Shown here: positions 61,951 through 64,000 of the stretch, in pieces
How positions within the stretch are numbered: the first letter of the stretch is position 1
How the letters are laid out: every line of letters begins with the position of its first letter
The notes under the pieces: generated by a model
What the model saw: only the letters and a program-made list of their open reading frames with translations
The model's database searches: none
Told to the model about the DNA's origin: nothing
Source of the DNA: Paenibacillus sp. FSL R5-0345
GTDB taxonomy: Bacteria > Bacillota > Bacilli > Paenibacillales > Paenibacillaceae
DNA: 64,000 nt
NCBI RefSeq assembly: GCF_000758585.1
Contig: NZ_CP009281.1
Span: forward strand, 1,798,001-1,862,000
Direction of reading: 5' to 3'
Made by a program: the position numbers and the translations under genes

Positions 61951-63624
61951 ATGATTGATTTGGATTTGTTGATTGTGAATGCAAATGTGTTGACCTTAGA
62001 TGGGGAAAATAAGAATGCTGGATCTGTAGGTGTTACGAACGGAAGAATTACGGGGATTTGGTTAGAACAGAGGCCATCCTCAAGTGAAGTGAATATTACT
62101 GAAAGAACCCAGTGTATTGATCTACAGGGCGCGACCTTGCTTCCTGGATTTATAGATACTCATAATCACATGATCAGCGCTATTATGCTCAGACAATATC
62201 TGGATTGTAAAAGTCCGCCTAATCGTGATATTTCCGATATTCAGTTCCGTATCAAGCAAAAAGCTTTAAGTGTAGAGAAAGGAAACTGGATTGTGGGTTT
62301 TGGATATGACGATACTGCCTTATCAGAGATGAGACATCCTACCAAAAAAGAACTTGATGAAGCGGCGCCAGATCATCCAGTGATCATTTATCATATTTCC
62401 GGTCATTTGGGAGTTGCTAACTCTCTAGCTCTGGAACTGGCAGGTGTTGATGAGCAAGCCCTTGATCCCGAAGGTGGAAGCTTTGGTAGGGACGAGGAGG
62501 GTCATCTTAATGGAGTTCTCTACGAAGGGACGGCGCAAGCGGTTGGTGCTTATGCTCCAGAGCCTAGTGAGCAGGAGCTTCTTTCGTTAATAAGTGAAGA
62601 GTCGTTGTCTTATTTATCGCAGGGGATTACAACGAATACAGATGCGAAGATTGGAGTGACCAATGAGATAGATGATTTGGAATTGTGTTTCAAGGCCATT
62701 GAACAAGAGCGACTACCTATGCATATGAAATTGATGATCGCGAGTGATAGGCTTCGAGAAGGCAGCCAAATGGGTTCAATGACTGCGAATGAAGTGGATG
62801 CGTATATTCGCAAACGATCAGGTGGCCGTGCTTCATTAGATAGTGCTAAAATGTTCCAGGATGGTTCTATTCAAGGATTAACCGGAGCGCTTCGTGAGCC
62901 GTATTTCAATGATCCGGATGTGTCAGGTAATCTCATCCATGCTCAGGAAGAATTAGACGCTGAAGTGAAAGACTTGCATGATAGAGGCTTTCGTATTGCG
63001 ATTCATGGGAATGGAGACCGCGCAATAGGTTCGATTTTGGATGCCTTTGAGCAGGCAATTCTAGAAAATCCGCGTCCCGATCATCGTCACCGGATTGAGC
63101 ATGCCCAGACAGCAACTACTGAAGATCTGATCCGAATGCATGACTTAGGTGTCGCAGCCTCTTTTTTTATCAATCATGTGTATTACTGGGGTGACCGTCA
63201 TGAAAAGATTTTTCTAGGACCGGAGCGGGGGCGAAGAGTCAATCCCTTGGCAGAAGCGGCAAAACATAACGTGTTATTTACGCTTCATTCAGATGATCCA
63301 GTAACCCCTATCTCCCCTTTGTTCTCAGTATGGGTTGCCGTAAATCGGTTAACTAGCGATGGCAAAATCCTCGGTCCGGAGCAGCGAATCGATGTAGTCA
63401 CGGCTCTGCGGTCAATGACATCTTACGGGGCACAACTGATTTTTGAAGAAGATGAGGTAGGAACGATTGAGCTTGGCAAGCGAGCTGATTTTGCTATAGT
63501 AGCAGAAGATCCAACATCTGTTGATCCGCTTCACATTAAAGATATTTCTATTCTAGGTACGTTGATTGACGGGCGGATTGTCTATAATAATGGCCTTACG
63601 CTCTTTAAAAACAATTTGGTATAG
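61951..63624 (+). CDS. amidohydrolase family protein (YtcJ-like)
   Basis: 557 residues of the Amidohydro_3 metal-dependent hydrolases. The N-terminal beta segment ends in DLQGATLLPGFIDTHNHMIS, whose H-x-H binds metal. Further probable ligands are in FRIAIHGNGDRAIG and RHRIEHAQTAT, and the final aspartate in VLFTLHSDDPVTP. The C-terminus returns to the small beta domain (GTIELGKRADFAIVAEDP). Family members hydrolyse amide bonds of varied substrates; the substrate here cannot be predicted. AAGGAGG site ahead of the ATG. Confidence 0.9.
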   Translation: MIDLDLLIVNANVLTLDGENKNAGSVGVTNGRITGIWLEQRPSSSEVNITERTQCIDLQGATLLPGFIDTHNHMISAIMLRQYLDCKSPPNRDISDIQFRIKQKALSVEKGNWIVGFGYDDTALSEMRHPTKKELDEAAPDHPVIIYHISGHLGVANSLALELAGVDEQALDPEGGSFGRDEEGHLNGVLYEGTAQAVGAYAPEPSEQELLSLISEESLSYLSQGITTNTDAKIGVTNEIDDLELCFKAIEQERLPMHMKLMIASDRLREGSQMGSMTANEVDAYIRKRSGGRASLDSAKMFQDGSIQGLTGALREPYFNDPDVSGNLIHAQEELDAEVKDLHDRGFRIAIHGNGDRAIGSILDAFEQAILENPRPDHRHRIEHAQTATTEDLIRMHDLGVAASFFINHVYYWGDRHEKIFLGPERGRRVNPLAEAAKHNVLFTLHSDDPVTPISPLFSVWVAVNRLTSDGKILGPEQRIDVVTALRSMTSYGAQLIFEEDEVGTIELGKRADFAIVAEDPTSVDPLHIKDISILGTLIDGRIVYNNGLTLFKNNLV

Positions 63625-63721
63625 ATGTCGATTACTAACTATATTCTTCATTTGCCAATTTTATATAAGAAAGCTTAAACTAGCATTATGTGATTTGAAG
63701 AATGGATAGGAGGAACAAGCC

Positions 63722-64000
63722 TTGGTGATTTATACACGTACAGGTGATGCGGGTCAAACTTCAGTGATCGGCGGCCGGGTTGGTAAGGACGATGTCCGAG
63801 TTGAAGCCTACGGAACCATCGATGAACTGAATTGCTTTGTAGGGCAGGCGCGGAGCCTGATGGAGGACGATCAGTTTGACGATGTACGCGAGCAGCTGCT
63901 GGAAATCCAGCATGAACTATTCGATTGTGGAACCGATCTGGCTTTTATTAAGCTGGGTGAGGGTGGTCAATATATGGTAACAAGCGAGATGGCAAAACGG
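63722..64000 (+). CDS. pduO: ATP:cob(I)alamin adenosyltransferase, PduO type (3' end missing)
   Basis: The first 93 codons are present and the gene runs off the window. The N-terminus VIYTRTGDAGQTSVIGGRV is the ATP-binding signature of PduO-type cobalamin adenosyltransferases, followed by KDDVRVEAYGTIDELN and LLEIQHELFDCGTDLAF. These make adenosylcobalamin from cob(I)alamin and ATP. TTG 63722 lies 8 bases after AGGAGG; the next codon, GTG 63725, is an alternative. No cobalamin riboswitch was recognised upstream. Confidence 0.93.
   Translation, partial: MVIYTRTGDAGQTSVIGGRVGKDDVRVEAYGTIDELNCFVGQARSLMEDDQFDDVREQLLEIQHELFDCGTDLAFIKLGEGGQYMVTSEMAKR

Noticed and set aside
1..64000. Search by eye for CRISPR arrays, tRNA and rRNA genes, and intact insertion sequences.
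   Set aside because: No regularly spaced short repeats, no tRNA-like cloverleaf with CCA region and no transposase-like frame were seen.

Overview
The window looks like a chromosomal segment of a low-to-mid GC, spore-forming, Gram-positive bacterium, most probably Paenibacillus. The evidence is near-consensus sigma-A promoters, strong AGGAGG ribosome sites, a T-box leader on pheS, a GlcT/ptsG antitermination system, Spo0E- and CotF-type proteins, a SLH-anchored glycanase, a YesM/YesN-type two-component pair, and the gene order pheS-pheT-zapA-mutS2 known from Bacillaceae relatives. No rRNA, tRNA, CRISPR array, prophage or intact insertion sequence was seen.

Layout. 1-2.3 kb: a membrane-anchored alpha/beta hydrolase cut by the window edge, a HAD phosphatase and a sirtuin. 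2.4-8.6 kb: an AraC-type regulator divergent from galK-galE-galT (Leloir pathway), then an iron-dependent alcohol dehydrogenase. 8.9-13.5 kb: a sigma-W-like promoter in front of an NfeD/YuaF-flotillin pair, then an ABC exporter pair. 13.6-19 kb: glcT, a ptsG leader with a 29-nt RAT and a branched terminator, then ptsG-ptsH-ptsI. 19.4-23.5 kb: a cytoplasmic type I pullulanase and a PAS-GGDEF protein. 23.9-24.4 kb: remnants of a MacB-type ABC operon, both genes internally deleted.

24.6-41.5 kb is the most distinctive part, a pentose-glycan utilisation locus. A very large secreted SLH-anchored protein (two GH43 catalytic domains, tandem near-identical CBMs, a cohesin-like module, CBM6, Ig-like domain, three SLH repeats) is split in two by a frameshift that coincides with a 5-bp tandem duplication. 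It is followed by a lipoprotein sugar sensor, an AraC-type response regulator and a sensor kinase on the minus strand, then a complete YtfQ-YtfR-YtfT-YjfF-type furanose ABC importer plus a second lipoprotein binding protein. Two CcpA (cre) boxes fit carbon catabolite control. The inferred flow is: arabinoxylan is cut at the cell surface, released sugar is sensed by the lipoprotein/kinase/regulator set, and the importer takes it up.

41.7-56 kb: an M1 metallopeptidase, a broken histidine kinase, T-box-pheS-pheT (separated by a MITE-like palindromic element that appears to interrupt a small gene), a giant ZapA-coiled-coil protein, a CuA-type cupredoxin lipoprotein, a GGDEF protein, a holin-like membrane protein and mutS2. 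Two copies of a ~95-bp palindromic repeat lie downstream of the T-box terminator and of zapA. 56-64 kb: a DUF350 membrane protein, a 26-aa membrane peptide gene, a double zinc-ribbon protein, a FAD oxidoreductase, two spore-coat-like genes, an AlaR/AlaT-like pair, a Spo0E-like phosphatase, a YtcJ-like amidohydrolase, and the beginning of a PduO-type cobalamin adenosyltransferase running off the end.
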